Assembly (NCBI GenBank): GCA_022885665.1
Contig: JAGQDJ010000202.1
Span: 1,054,001 to 1,118,000, forward strand
Reading direction: 5' to 3'
Length of the DNA stretch: 64,000 nt
DNA from: Triops longicaudatus
Taxonomy: Eukaryota; Arthropoda; Branchiopoda; Notostraca; Triopsidae
Shown: one piece after another, positions 23,528 to 36,000 of the stretch
How positions within the stretch are numbered: the first letter of the stretch is position 1
How the letters are laid out: every line of letters begins with the position of its first letter
Notes under the pieces: model-generated
Databases searched by the model: none
Told to the model about the DNA's origin: nothing
Seen by the model: the letters and a program-made list of their open reading frames with translations, nothing else
Position numbers and translations under genes: made by a program

Positions 23528-26500
23528 TTAAGTAAAAGAAAGGTGTTTCGAACTTATTATATTTTGATAATGTTTCAGCATTAAACCCATGAGGCTACGA
23601 TCACATGTATATTCTGTGCGGTATGTTAGAACGAAGTAAGCTTAAATTGAGAAAACAATACAAATTGTGTGAGGAAATAGTATATAAAGTTTAATTCATC
23701 AATTGTCCGCCTCAACTTACCTTTTCGTGATAAGGCAATAAATTGTGATGTAGTTACTAGATTTTTTTTACAAAAAAAAAATATTGGCTTGTGGCATAAT
23801 TAGTACGCACCGCAGTTTTTTACTTGAATATGATCTCAGGAAAATGACGATCACATGTAATCATTTGAGTTTCTATTAGTCTCTCAAGAGTACTCGTGAA
23901 TAAGTGATATTCATTATCCATTATCATCACTTCTCGGAAGCCTTTCAGAACATTAAATTACTATCATCCCCTATCTAGAACATAAGTTACTTAGACAAAT
24001 CCCTTCCACTCCACCAAGCTATAAATCATTTCGAAAAGTTATCTTGCAAACCCCTCAAGGTGCTCACTCCACTGAACACGCCTTCTTCCAGGGAGATAAA
24101 ACAAAGGTGAATACTGGAGATAAGCTCAAACGAGGTTGTAATAAATTTAATTAGAAAGGACGAAAACACTCGCTTGTTGACAATCCGAAACTGATACACT
24201 GTCTTAGAAAAAAAAGGAACAGAGGCTCTACTCTTCGGGTTGCTTATTTTTGTTTATTTTACCCTTTCTTTTTGTTGTGGCTATTTTGGCGGAAAAACGC
24301 AGGAGGTGGATGCTCGAACGGGTTACGTTACTTCCACATTCTTTTTCAAGAAATTTTCTTCGGTACTCGAAACGAGCGTGGCGCCCAACTTTTTAGCCCA
24401 CTGACTAAAGACACATGCGATTCTAATGAAGTATATAAAGCTCGAAAGGCTGGAAAGGGGGTAAAATGGGGGAGGTGTCCTCTTTTAAAGTTAGAAGAAA
24501 CGTCCATCAAATTCCCCGAGCCGCCAACTCCGGAGTCTGTCATGTTTGAAAGTGACAAGAAACATGTTTTCTTGTTCGCAACTTCTCGGGCAGAGCTCCG
24601 TTCTAAGATTAACTATCATATAGGAGTCTTACGGAGTTAAGAGAGACGCAGAATGATTGTGTTGGAACATTATTCATATTTTTTTTTTTTTTCACAGGAG
24701 CAACAAACCAAGCTCAAGTTTTCTACTTAGTAAAAACCAAAAAACTGACTAGAATTAGAGCATTGTTTGCAATGCATTGTTAGAATTGTTAGAATATTGA
24801 ATGCACCGAAAATTAGTCAAATAACTTTCGGTGGTAGACAAAATTTGGAATTATGGAAGAGCAAGGAAGGAAAGTAACTTTTAGTGAGCCAGAGTGTACT
24901 CAAAGATAACATTTTCGTTCTGCGAAAACACTTGAACATTTTTTGCTTTATTTTTGTCTTCTGCGGTTGCTGCTTACGTTCTTTTTATGTAATGTGTTTT
25001 CTCCTTCTCTCCTCTTTATTTTATTTTATTCTTGTTTGAGTCTTTTGTGGCCCTTGTTGTTTAGTTTTTATTTTATATCATACCCCCAGTCCCCGTGTTA
25101 CTTCTAAGTGGATCCAAAGCTGTCGTTTTTGGAGAACTCCTTACGTGTCCTTCTTTGCATTTCTTCCGCTCACAAGAAAAGCCGACAAACCAGCTCACTT
25201 CTTTTTCGCTTCTCCTCACCTAAATATAACTTGCCCCGAGTCGGCGAGAAGCGAGACGGAGTGGAATCTTTTCGGGTAGCTTTAAAAAATTGACGAAACA
25301 ATGCAAACTCACGTAGTGTCTAACGTAATCGCTTGGAGGCTTAATTCTGTAGAAATGTACACAAAAGAAGTACACGCATTGTGCGAAAACGCAACTTGAA
25401 AATGCTAAAAGTGTTACTCGTTTTTTATCGAGTTGGCTATCTCTTAAATAATGAGCTTTACTACGTTCAGATCCTTAATTCTCGTATAATACATATAACA
25501 CTGATATTATATAACCTACGTATAACGGACATAGTGGAAAACGGTCGAACTATTGTTGTTCCTTATTTTATATACTTTGTTATATAGCTGTTAACATGAT
25601 GTAAACAAATTTTACGAGACTTGCCATTATAATGAGAATGCAGAAACAAAAGAATGAAAATATGAGAGTATGTTGACATAGGTTGCTTTGAATATTATCA
25701 GTACTATTTTCGGTCAGAATGTAAGAGTGGCACGGGTTTCTACATTCCAGAATCATCCATCTAAATTATGCCAGTTTTGGTGACTTAGTTCAGTTTAAAC
25801 TACATTAAGATTTTTTTTACTTTTTTTTACAAAAATTCTTCACAAGGGACTTGCTTGCTACATGAGTACCGCAAGAGAATATCGCCTCTAATACTCTTTT
25901 CTGAGGCACCCAATAAATTGATTGTATTGACATTAAATGACCACTGTCAATAAAACAATGAAATTGTTGAAACCAAATATCTTACGTTAGGGTTTTAGTC
26001 ACCTGGACATGTTTTATGAAGTACAAGAGTTTACACGTGTGAGCTTTAAGCAATTATTTTTTCAATATTGAATTCAGCATACATAATTTTGCGAAGTCAA
26101 CAGAAAAAGTTGGTCGCGACGTGTGAAACGCACACGCTATGACATAATAAGGTTACTTGTCATATCGTGTACACCATGTTGCTTTGCATAGACACATTAT
26201 ACCATGCGCTGTGCAGCAATCCATTTTTAACATGCGTTATAAATACAAGTTGATAGCTTTTGGCGGACCTATGACTTATTGAACTTCTAGAAAGGTGGAA
26301 ACATAAGAGTCACTTGCCTCGGAGACATATGTCAATCCAAATCAACGAAAACCTTAGAAGATAGCTTCCTGCATTTTTTCTTTCCAAGGGAAATCATCCC
26401 AAGGTAAGAAAATTATGAGTTTCTGGACCAGTTGGGGAACTTCCGCTTACGGCCAGCTGGCTTGTATCTTCTGCCGTCTATTTCTAATCGTTGTCGAGAT

Positions 26501-28564
26501 AGGGATCCCAGGAGTATAAACAACTCATAAAGGAAACGACGAAGGAGGGCGAAGGGGTAATAGTTGCACCGAGGGCGGGAAGTTGATCCACCAGATTTAT
26601 GTTAATTTGTTAATTAACTTGGACGTAGGACCGTACGCGCAGGAATGCGTACAGAAAAAGTTTAAATGTGTTCCTAATGGGTTAAGTACTGCACCTCATG
26701 TCTCCCAGAAAACAGAAGACGCAAAGACAACCAAAGGGTGTATAAGGGCCAGGAATGAAGGAATCTTGTTCGAGTGGATTGGTTCTGCAGTTATCAGTTT
26801 GTGGCTTGAGTGACCCCCACGTGGTGTGTCATGTCACTTTCTTCTTTTTTGTTCGGCTGAGGGAATAAGAAAGAGAAGGGGGGATATCGCGTTAGACATG
26901 TGTGGGTTTTCTCGGTGTTCGGCCTTTTTACTGTCTCATGTGTGCTTGTGTGTGTGCCAAGAGCCGGCTCTTCAACAATGACAGCCATAGGGACGCTTTG
27001 ATAGGTCTCCAAATGCTCTTTACTCTTTTTAAGCTCAAAATGGGACGACTGGCTTGTGTCAAAATACAGGGACGTTTAGGCAGATAAAAGAGAAAGGACG
27101 TTAACATTTTCCCGGCAGAAAACGAAGACCACCCCGTTTTCGAAAGATAATTTTGTTAGTTGAAACGATAGGAAATTGTGTAAGTAGATCCATCCATGTT
27201 TTTCGTGAGTTCGAGCAAGGCAAAAGGGCCTTGTTAAAATCTTGTCCTCCCTCATTTTTCTCGTACAATAGAAATGACAAGTTTTCTTAATTAATGATTC
27301 AAATTCTGACTGGCTTGAGGTTTGATTTCTGTATTACCGAAACAACTCAGATATAGAGGAGACATGGGTCATTTGTGCAATCTTTTTTGTATCATCCGAC
27401 TAGATGACCCCATCCTTGCTGTTAGCGGGACTTTCCGATTAGGAAACTGGCGAAATGATTTGCTATTATTTTTGCACCACAGCTCTTCTATTTTTACTTA
27501 TATTAGTTGCAGGCTACTAGAGTACAATGAATTTAAGATTTTATGTGTCTTTACAATAGTAATTAAGTTCTTCGGGATGCAGCTCAGTCATCAAATCGAT
27601 TGAATTTTCTCCTTCAAAAGAATTGCTATTTTTCATTTTGTTGTCTATAAGAACACGCTCCACTTACACTTGGATTGCAGCATCACGCAGTCTTTTCATG
27701 TTTTGTGTAAAAATACTTTCAGAAAATTAGCATAAAAGCTTTTGAACTATTGATTCTAATTTTCTATCTAACTCGAAAGTAATTCTTATTTAAAATATGA
27801 TAGTAAATGTGGACAGAAATTAAGCGCGAGCGTAGTTTTCGCCGCTAAAATTGACAATCACTTTCCGTACCTTTTTGTAATTTATTTGGCGCGCTCGTAC
27901 GATTTCGCTGTATACATATAAAATCTGCAAGCAACGCTTTGGACGAAATATCATTAAAAATAATTGTTCGATCTTGGATTTTCAAACGCCGACGTTTAAA
28001 ATATTAATTCGATATGAAATTCGATAGAAAACTAGCCCTCAATTTCAATACCTTGCCTAAGAATCGATACCAAGAATGAGAATCGATATAACTTAAAGTA
28101 TCGCTCATTTTTCTTATCGCTTCCTTCGACGATATTAATACAGTTCGATACGATTATTTTGGGGTCAGTCTTGATATGCATTTTACGTGCTTTTCAGGGG
28201 CAAAACAAGATTTTAAAAAATTTATCTTATCCCATGTTTACATTATTTTACACCGAGCATAACATGCCCCGACTGTTTCTGTGCACTGCTAGTGATGTAC
28301 AAATCTGTTGCTTTTTTTACCTCGTTATCAGCTTACAAAAGGATAGTGTTCATTAAAGTACCCTTTACAATGACCTCATTTAATTGAAGGTAAGTGCCCA
28401 TGTGTAAAATGCCCGGGGGAACAGTTTGTTAGTGACAAATAGCTTCACTTGTTCTGCGTTTGGAATACTCGTTTCTTGCGTGTTTCTTTTTATATCTTCA
28501 TGAATTAACGGGGTAGTAGGGCGTTCCAAACTTCCGTGTTTCATTCCTGTTCGTGCCGTACATG

Positions 28565-28575
28565 TGTAAACAAGC
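28565..28575 (+). promoter_or_regulatory. Forkhead-like motif upstream of desaturase-like copy 1
   Basis: TGTAAACAAGC lies 252 bases before the ATG at 28817. The identical 11-mer lies upstream of copy 2 (31406). The core GTAAACA matches the known forkhead/FoxO site. Function is inferred. Confidence 0.35.
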
Positions 28576-28650
28576 GTAGTCAGTTCAGTTCTCCAAACGC
28601 CGTTTGAAGCTGCATAACGCCACTTAATGGTAAAAAAAAATCTTGAACTT

Positions 28651-28656
28651 TATAAG
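28651..28656 (+). promoter_or_regulatory. Possible TATA box of desaturase-like copy 1
   Basis: TATAAG occurs 166 bases before the ATG at 28817, a distance that allows a short 5' UTR. It is a single short motif in AT-rich DNA, so weak evidence. Confidence 0.3.
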
Positions 28657-28816
28657 CTCCCCACCCAAGAAAATTACAAGGAAGAAACTGTGATCTGTGA
28701 CTACGTTCCCGCTGTATTATACCGATAAATCGTCTAGAGGTAAAATAGCCCAAACATTTTGTACGCGACCTAAACTCGAGATATACACTTTTAGAAGTCG
28801 AAACCATTTTGAACCC

Positions 28817-30145
28817 ATGGCTACTGAAACTAAAACTACGACAACGACGAAGGAGTCCGAATTCCCCTCAAGTTTGCCCGGCTTCAAGCCGTATCCGACC
28901 AATCGCGACATTTTCTTGAAGACAGCTGTCAACTGGATTAACGGCAAACGTCAAGACGATGGCTATTACCCATACTGGCGTGTTCACGACGACCTTTACG
29001 ACCTTACGCCATTCATTGCCAAGCACCCTGGCGGGTCAGATTGGCTCGTTTACACACAAGGCAGCGACATAACCGAAGCGTTCGAAGCATCACACTTGAA
29101 CCCGTCAATCGAAAAAGTACTCGCCAAATACGTTGTGAAACCAGCCCCGAACGCCCGAAACACGCCCTACACCTTCGAATCTGACGGTTTTTATCAAACA
29201 CTCAAAAAACGAGCTTTCTCTGTCCTCAAACAGCATCCTGGCCCCGATCGTCACGTAGCGCGTATCCACTCTTCCCTGTTAACCGCATTCTTGGTAGGGT
29301 TATTCCTCTCAGGCTATTATCAATCGGTTGTTATCGCGTTTTTGACTGGAATGGCTCTTTGGATGCTGACCAACTGTTCGCACAGTTATTTTCATCTCAA
29401 AGATAATTGGCGCATGTACGGTTTTGATTTAAGTCTGCTGTCGTCGTTTGAATGGCGTATTACACACGCTTTAAGCCATCACCTGTTTACGAACACCATC
29501 TACGACTGGGAAATTTCGGGCTTTGAGCCCTATTTTATCTATTTACCCCTGAAAGACAAAGCTTGGTGGCAAAAGGAGGCCCAAGTTGTGCTGTCGCACA
29601 TCTTTTTCCCGTTTGCTTTTCTGAACGGTTTGCTATTGCGCGTGTTGTCCATTGCAAGTGGGCAGCAGAGCCTAAGATGGGAAAATTTCTTGCCAGCGGT
29701 TGAATTAGCAGTTTTGCTGGTGCTAACTAAGAGTTTTGGACAAGGATTGCTATTATGGTTGGTGATTCAAATGACTGCCGGCTACTTTTTCGCATTGGTT
29801 GGTCTAACAGCCGCTCACCACCATCCGGACATTTTCCATGATGGCGATGAACCGAAGTATGGCATGGACTGGGGTTTAATGCAGTTGGACGCGGTTCGTG
29901 ATCGTTATGATGTCAACGGAAATCTGTTCCTTGAAACGGTTATGTACGGCGAACATGCGTTGCATCATCTGTTTCCAACGGTCGAGCACGGAAAACTGCA
30001 TCTTTTGCATGACGTGTTCAGACAAACTTGCCGCGAATTTGGAATTGACGATTTCGATTACGTTCACCCTCCTTATAATCAGTGGGAATTGCTTGTTGGA
30101 ATGTACAAACAGTGTGCGAGAACGATTCCTCGTACTTTCAAGTGA
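28817..30145 (+). CDS. Cyt-b5-r: Cytochrome b5-related fatty acid desaturase-like protein, copy 1 (intronless)
   Basis: This is a 442-residue, single-exon protein that matches the insect cytochrome b5-related (Cyt-b5-r) family: a cytochrome b5 domain fused to a membrane desaturase domain, expected in the ER membrane. The exact substrate is unknown. Heme-binding HPGG is at residues 70-73, with the second heme His likely H93. Three histidine boxes are present: HSYFH (189-193, HX3H), HALSHH (217-222, HX3HH) and HALHH (380-384, HX2HH). AAHHHPDIFHDGD at 332-344 is also typical. Hydrophobic segments lie near residues 152-185, 258-281, 293-305 and 311-332. The frame is open 120 bases further upstream but without an ATG there, and relatives start close to this ATG. 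It has no introns, unlike the neighbouring genes, and a close paralogue follows 1.6 kb downstream. Confidence 0.92.
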   Translation: MATETKTTTTTKESEFPSSLPGFKPYPTNRDIFLKTAVNWINGKRQDDGYYPYWRVHDDLYDLTPFIAKHPGGSDWLVYTQGSDITEAFEASHLNPSIEKVLAKYVVKPAPNARNTPYTFESDGFYQTLKKRAFSVLKQHPGPDRHVARIHSSLLTAFLVGLFLSGYYQSVVIAFLTGMALWMLTNCSHSYFHLKDNWRMYGFDLSLLSSFEWRITHALSHHLFTNTIYDWEISGFEPYFIYLPLKDKAWWQKEAQVVLSHIFFPFAFLNGLLLRVLSIASGQQSLRWENFLPAVELAVLLVLTKSFGQGLLLWLVIQMTAGYFFALVGLTAAHHHPDIFHDGDEPKYGMDWGLMQLDAVRDRYDVNGNLFLETVMYGEHALHHLFPTVEHGKLHLLHDVFRQTCREFGIDDFDYVHPPYNQWELLVGMYKQCARTIPRTFK

Positions 30146-31769
30146 TTCCCCTTTTATTCCTGCCCAACCCTTGCGTCAAAGATAGGATAGGCTATTCGTA
30201 GTTTTTATCAGATTAAGGAAGATTTATAAAGATTATTGCACAGTGCTAGTGCAGCTAAACTTTGGAGTAGATTCCTCGTACTTGATTAAAAACTGTCAGA
30301 AAATTTAATGAAATGTGCAAATGCAGCTCAATGCAACTAGCTTGAAATTTTTATACAGAGTGTTTATTACCTCAATTTGATACATTTTAACTTGAGTTAT
30401 ATTGAAGGATTCCATAAATATTTTCAAAAAGTTGATATATACAGAATTTCCAATAAGTGTTTGTATTTTTCTACATTTTTATCAACGTTTCAAATTAGAT
30501 TATTTAAAAGCTAAATTTGCTCAATGCAAGTGAATACATTTACCATTGTGCAAAAATTCCTACCAGTGATTTGATGAGATCCTGCATCGAATTCCTGCCT
30601 TACTGGTGAATAAAATAACGTTTTGCTCTTTAGAAATACGCCGAAGAGCAAGTTCTTGTCTTGAAATTTTTAGTTCGCAGAACTCATAAGGTGTATTAGA
30701 GTTTAATAAAAAAAATGTTTCCACAAATTGAGATATCTTTTTGCAGGCGTCTCACGATAAAGGTTTTGATATCGTTAGTAGTGAAAGGCTTTGTGCCAGT
30801 TTCCAAATTAAGCAAAGTATACATGAAGTTTCTTTAACTCAATAGAAAACCTGACGACAGTTTCTTTTTTCTTACACTTTCACGTGCCCCAGTATGTCAC
30901 GTACCAATTCTAAAGCGAAACTTTCAAAGTGCATCAGTACTTCGAACGTGATCCAATTCTTCGGGCGAGCTTGTTATCCATATTGCATGACTAATAGAGA
31001 ATTGATACTACGTTTAATTTGTCGTAGGCAATATTTACGCTAAATTTTTTCCATATATTTAGTACAACATGCGCTAACCATATTTATACATTGCCAGCGA
31101 TATCACATGTATCTGGTAACTCTCATATTGCACCAGTCACGCCACAAATTGGAGGACGGGGAAATGACCCACTGGCAAAATACAGTCTCCTCTGTTAATA
31201 CGGTAGTTGTAAGAGTAAACGTGTCATCACCAGTGCAGGTGACCCTAACAGTTATTGCCTCAAAAAAAAAGATCCGCCCTCCTACTGTTCTCTGTGTCGC
31301 GTGCTTATTTCCACGTTCGCAGCCCGTTGTCAGCTAATAAAAGAAGGGTAGTATCCTTGACATCCCGACCACGTTGTTCTCATTTATCGCTTTTGAATTC
31401 CCATATGTAAACAAGCCTAAGGAACAATGCGTCGACTGCAAATCGTCGTATTTGTCTCTACGCACTATATTTGCGTATTTGCCTAGGCCTTCGCTTCCAT
31501 CACTTCCCATTCCAGTCTTAACTGGGTAAACGTAACAAGCTTCTGTGTTCACTTTGTTACTCAAAACCAACTATCAAAGTTATTAAGTTAAAGGATATTT
31601 GAGTTTAGTAAATTGTCCTCGTTAAAGGACTGGAAAAAGTTTCTGACTTCGTAATACCGTGAAGCTTCATTCAAGCGTAAATTCAGAGGTAAATGCCGTT
31701 AACATACCACGCTGAAGCGTCTTAATCCCTGGTTATTAGACATTGGTAAGTCGAAAATCTGTAGAACAC
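30146..31769. other. Spacer between the two desaturase-like genes
   Basis: AT-rich, with AATAAA at 30609-30614 as a possible polyadenylation signal for copy 1. It contains the second TGTAAACAAGC motif. I see no gene in it; the short open frame at 31107-31337 has no family features. Confidence 0.5.
31406..31416 (+). promoter_or_regulatory. Forkhead-like motif upstream of desaturase-like copy 2
   Basis: TGTAAACAAGC lies 364 bases before the ATG at 31770 and is identical to the motif upstream of copy 1, although the surrounding upstream DNA looks largely unrelated. Confidence 0.35.
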
Positions 31770-33089
31770 ATGGCCACTGCAACAATTACTACGATGGAGT
31801 CCAAAGGCCCCTCAAGTTTGCCGGGCTTCCAGTCGTACCCAACCAACCGCGACATTTTTTTGAAAACAGCTGTCAACTGGCTTAACGGTAAACGCCAAGA
31901 CGATGGCTATTACCCGTACTGGCGCGTCCACGGCCATCTCTACGACCTAACGCCATTCATTGCCCAGCACCCGGGCGGGCCAGATTGGCTCATCTACACC
32001 CAAGGCACCGACATTACTGAAGCTTTTGAAACGGCACACCTTAACCCGGTAGTCGAGCAAGTCCTCGCTAAATTCGCCGTCAAAGCCGCTCCCGAGCCTC
32101 GAAAGTCACCGTATACTTTTGAACCCGACGGTTTCTATAAAACACTTAAAAGACGCGCTTATGTTGTCTTGAAAGACCAATCCACCCGGGACCCGAACGT
32201 AGCTCGCATTCATTCGTCTCTTCTGGTGACGTTTCTCGTTGGACTCTTCCTGACCGGTTACTTTCAATCGAAATGTGTTGCTTATATTACCGGAATAGTC
32301 CTGTGCATGTTGATCAACTGCTCACACAATTATTTCCATCTAAGAGATAATTGGCGTATGTACGCGTTCGATTTGAGCTTCTTCTCGTCGTTCGAGTTCC
32401 GCATTACGCACGGGTTAAGCCATCACCTGTTTCCTAATACGATCTATGACTGGGAAATATCGGCTTTTGAGCCGTTCTTCATCTATTTGCCCCTGAAGCA
32501 AAGAGCCTGGTGGCAAAAAGAGGCCGAAATTGTGCTGTCGCATATCTTTTTCCCGTTGATGTATGTTACCACCTTGATTCTGCGCATTGTGTCCATCGTC
32601 GAGGGAATTCAACGCACAAGGTGGGAGAATTTTTTGCCGGTAGTGGAGTTGGTGGTTTTGTGGATGTTAGCAAAGAGTTTCAGACAAGGGTTGCTGTTAT
32701 GGTTGGTGATGCAGTTGGCCACTGGGTACTGGTTTGGGTTGGTGGGCTTAACAGCCGCTCATCACCATCCGGATATCTTCCATGATGGCGATGAACCAAA
32801 ATATGGCCTGGATTGGGGCTTGATGGAGTTAGACGCAGTCCGCGATCGACACGATGTCAATGGAAATTTGTTTCTAGAAACGATTGTGTATGGCGAACAT
32901 GTCCTCCATCATCTATTCCCGACGGTACAACACGGAAAGCTACGTCTCTTGCACGAAGTTTTTAGACGAACTTGTCGTGAGTTCGGAATTAACGATTTCG
33001 ATTACATCCGCCCACCTTATAGCCAGTGGGATTTGCTTGTGGGAATGTACAAACAATGCAGAAGAATGACTCCTCGCACTCTCAAATGA
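31770..33089 (+). CDS. Cyt-b5-r: Cytochrome b5-related fatty acid desaturase-like protein, copy 2 (intronless)
   Basis: A 439-residue single-exon paralogue of the gene at 28817, alignable end to end with it apart from a three-residue shorter N-terminus. By eye roughly three quarters of residues are identical. HPGG is at residues 67-70. The histidine boxes are HNYFH (186-190), HGLSHH (214-219) and HVLHH (377-381), so every metal and heme ligand expected for the family is kept and both copies look functional. The differences cluster in the residue 135-145 linker, the membrane segments and the N-terminus. The ATG at 31770 corresponds to the copy 1 start; the frame is open nine codons upstream without another ATG. 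Same-strand tandem order and shared lack of introns suggest duplication of one intronless ancestor. Confidence 0.92.
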   Translation: MATATITTMESKGPSSLPGFQSYPTNRDIFLKTAVNWLNGKRQDDGYYPYWRVHGHLYDLTPFIAQHPGGPDWLIYTQGTDITEAFETAHLNPVVEQVLAKFAVKAAPEPRKSPYTFEPDGFYKTLKRRAYVVLKDQSTRDPNVARIHSSLLVTFLVGLFLTGYFQSKCVAYITGIVLCMLINCSHNYFHLRDNWRMYAFDLSFFSSFEFRITHGLSHHLFPNTIYDWEISAFEPFFIYLPLKQRAWWQKEAEIVLSHIFFPLMYVTTLILRIVSIVEGIQRTRWENFLPVVELVVLWMLAKSFRQGLLLWLVMQLATGYWFGLVGLTAAHHHPDIFHDGDEPKYGLDWGLMELDAVRDRHDVNGNLFLETIVYGEHVLHHLFPTVQHGKLRLLHEVFRRTCREFGINDFDYIRPPYSQWDLLVGMYKQCRRMTPRTLK

Positions 33090-36000
33090 TGTATCGACTT
33101 ACTTGCCCCCAGTTTTGGAGTAAAAAAAAGTCCGTAGAAATAATGAAAGTTATTGAGTCAGAATACATGGAATTTTTTTAATGAAAATTATAGATATTGA
33201 GGTTTACGTAATGTAGTTGTGTTTTCATTGGTTTAAATTGTATTTTATGCAATGCATAGTTCAATGCAATTATAGCAGTGTAAGGGATTTTCATCGGTTC
33301 GTAGGTACGGAATTGGGGCATGTAATGAGCGTATTCAATGAACAGTGTTTGTGATGGCTCAAGTACATCGTGACCTAAGATTTTTGGGAATAGAGTGAAT
33401 TTGACATAGTTTATAAATTGTGTAAGAAACGATGCAGATTTTTTTTCTGTTGTGTTATGGATATAGTAAATAATCATTCCAAAGATATTCGTCTATTGAG
33501 AAATATTAAATGCGCTTTCGAGAATTATTCTAACAGTAATGGGATAAAAATTTGCTTCGTTGAGTCTTACTTGACTTCGTAAACGCAATTTGTGTAGCTT
33601 TTCATGGTAATTCTTAAGAGTGGTGAGACTTTTATGCTATGGAGTATTTCGAGAAATTACGTACAGCAATAAATCTCTTAAAACTGAGGACAGTTCTTTG
33701 AAAGAAAGCAAAAGGAGTCGAGTACAAGAAAGAGCACTTCAAACGCAGTTGTAAAGCGAATTGTGACGTCACACTCATCAAGAAGGACGACCGTCCCTTG
33801 TGGTTTAGCTGCATGTGCATCTCCCTATGTGCATATGTGCCTGTGTGTGTGAAATGCGAAGTGGGAAAATAAAATAAATGTATGAACGTTCGGTTTGGTA
33901 ATTTGAGCCGAGTCACAGGCGGGTTTTCTCAAGTGGCCGTCGGTTAAGACGAACCGAGACAAACCATGTACCACAAGAGCTGTAAAAGGGTTTCGGCGTT
34001 TTTCTCTCTATTTGGTCAATTTTTTTCTCAAGCGTGGGAGTGAAAAAGGCCTTTTTTTAAGCCTTCGTTTGCTCAAGAACTTCTTTATTTTTCCCTCGGT
34101 AATTTTGCTTTTGTATCTTCTCACTAACACTTCGACCTTTTCATTGACAAAAAAATCAACCTCTAGAAATACTCAAATTGTTACGTTTCTAGGATAAATC
34201 TCTAAATTCCAAGAGCGAAACACGTGTAACTGTAGAATTTCAGTAAATTTTGTAAACTTAATATTTTCAAATCAATACCGGGGAAAAATCGCTCGTTTCC
34301 GTTTCTTTATTACTTGTGGTTTTCGAAATAACAATCTGAGTTTACTTTTATGCTGAAAAACTTTATTGGATTGGTCTGTAGTAATTAAGGTAAAATTTCC
34401 GTTATATCCAATGAAATACCCCTCCAGATTTGTCAAAGAAGACGTGTGTGCAGTAAATCTCAACATTTCGTAGCAAACGCGATTTGCCAGGTCACGCTGC
34501 CGTATAAGACACATGATCCCCTTGCTCGCATTTTTATTCAAAGAAAAATAAATATGCTGCACTTTCGGTAAACAGTTATCAATTTTAAACATTTCCGTTT
34601 GAGATACGCCAATCTCAAAGCTTCAGCACAAGTTGTTTTTAGAACTTTTATTTCTTAGTTGAAAGTTTTATGATTCATTGAAGACATACTTAAACGACGA
34701 TTTTGAGTAATGCTCTCAAACTGAGTCCAGAAATAATTAGTCTAGCACCTATGTTTTCCTGAAGAGTGTGTAATTTTTTCAAATTCTTTTCAGTCCCAAG
34801 CATTCTCTCTGTATTTATGGATTGTGTGTTTGTAGGGTCAGTTAACGAGGTGCACATGGCCCTGACCCTGGCTGACCTTTTCCAGCTTATGTCGGGCCAC
34901 ACGCACTCGGCAGATGATCACAGTCTCTGTCCCTCTTTCGCTCGCTTTTCCTCGTCTCTTTAAATAAGTGCGAGTTTGTTTTGCCTAGAATATGAGATCA
35001 GATTCCTCGGGTCGTTGAAGAAAATTATGAGAAACAAATTTTCGCTTTTTTTCTGCATCTACTTTTAGAAGGCAATGATCTAACTAAATATAAGGATCTT
35101 TAAAGTTCATTGGATTATTTTGTAGTTTTTCTTTTTTTCCTTTTTTCACTGTTCTGTGTCAGCGCAACCACATGGTATCGCATTCGGTTTTACCATGTAA
35201 ACGAATCTTTCTTCGAAGTGGAAGTCAAGTGATGTGGGAAGGAAGCTCACTTTATCAAAATCCTGTATTCTTCAAGACAAGTTTGTGTTCTCGATCGTAA
35301 GATATTTTAAATAAAAATAACAAATTCATTTTCCCTGCCGCTGTTTCTTTCGTAATGGAAAGTTTGAAGGACGGAAATGGAAGCCGAAACTGTCAAGTTT
35401 CTCTCCAGAATGTGTGGAATGAGAGACGTAATCGGAGAACAAATAAAATTGAACGAATACTTTTTGCATTCTCTGGTTGAGAGTATTATACATTTTACTT
35501 TATATAAATATGGCGATTTTTTTATTTTGTAATTTTTATTTATTGATGTTTATTTTTTATTTTTCTTTTTTTTTGCGTCTGTAAATGGCACTATACTTTT
35601 TTTGTATGCACAGAAGCTGTAAATCGCTTATAAATAGTGTTCGCAGCTGTGGTGAAATGACGTGAAATGCTAGGTTTTATTACCCGGCAGATGTATTTGA
35701 TCCATTTAAACTATTAATTTGAAAAAATTGAAGTACCGATCTCGGCAAACACTTTTTGACATGTTTTTATTTTTGTCGAGACTATGTCAAGGGGAAAATA
35801 TCGCTAAAAGCTGTTAAAGTTGACTACTCTTTTTGGGGTTGTCTACTTCGAAAAAGTAATAACCGTATATAAGTTCCAAAAAGAGGATTTTGTCACTTTT
35901 TTCTCGAGGAGGTCGAAGTTCGTGATACAAACCAGAAAGGCGTAAAGAAAAAGGCCGCCCCATCCCTTTTTCGACATATCTAGGGGGACTTGTTAAAGAC

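Larger units (their letters stand above)
17521..28816. other. 11.3-kb gene-poor, AT-rich stretch with candidate GRIP first exons
   Basis: After the TEX11 polyadenylation signals I find no multi-exon gene or recognisable protein domain on either strand. What can be supported are four short ATG-to-donor segments (17910, 18913, 20722, 23198), listed separately, and isolated strong donors without coding capacity, such as CAAG/GTAAG near 26401 and GAAG/GTAAG near 28390. It also holds a TACTAAC-rich repeat (21150-21240), a hairpin (23494-23527) and a TCGATA cluster (28010-28160). Longer open frames here, for example 19408-19632 and 24272-24640, show no family features. Confidence 0.5.

Noticed and set aside
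24272..24640. 122-codon open frame on + (and a 70-codon frame on -, 24346-24558)
   Set aside because: Neither has family features. The + frame begins at a non-ATG codon and its first ATG lies near the end. No splice sites tie either to a gene.
28817..33089. Bacterial or fungal origin of the intronless desaturase-like genes
   Set aside because: The proteins match the insect cytochrome b5-related family along their whole length, so retroposition or intron loss is simpler than horizontal transfer.
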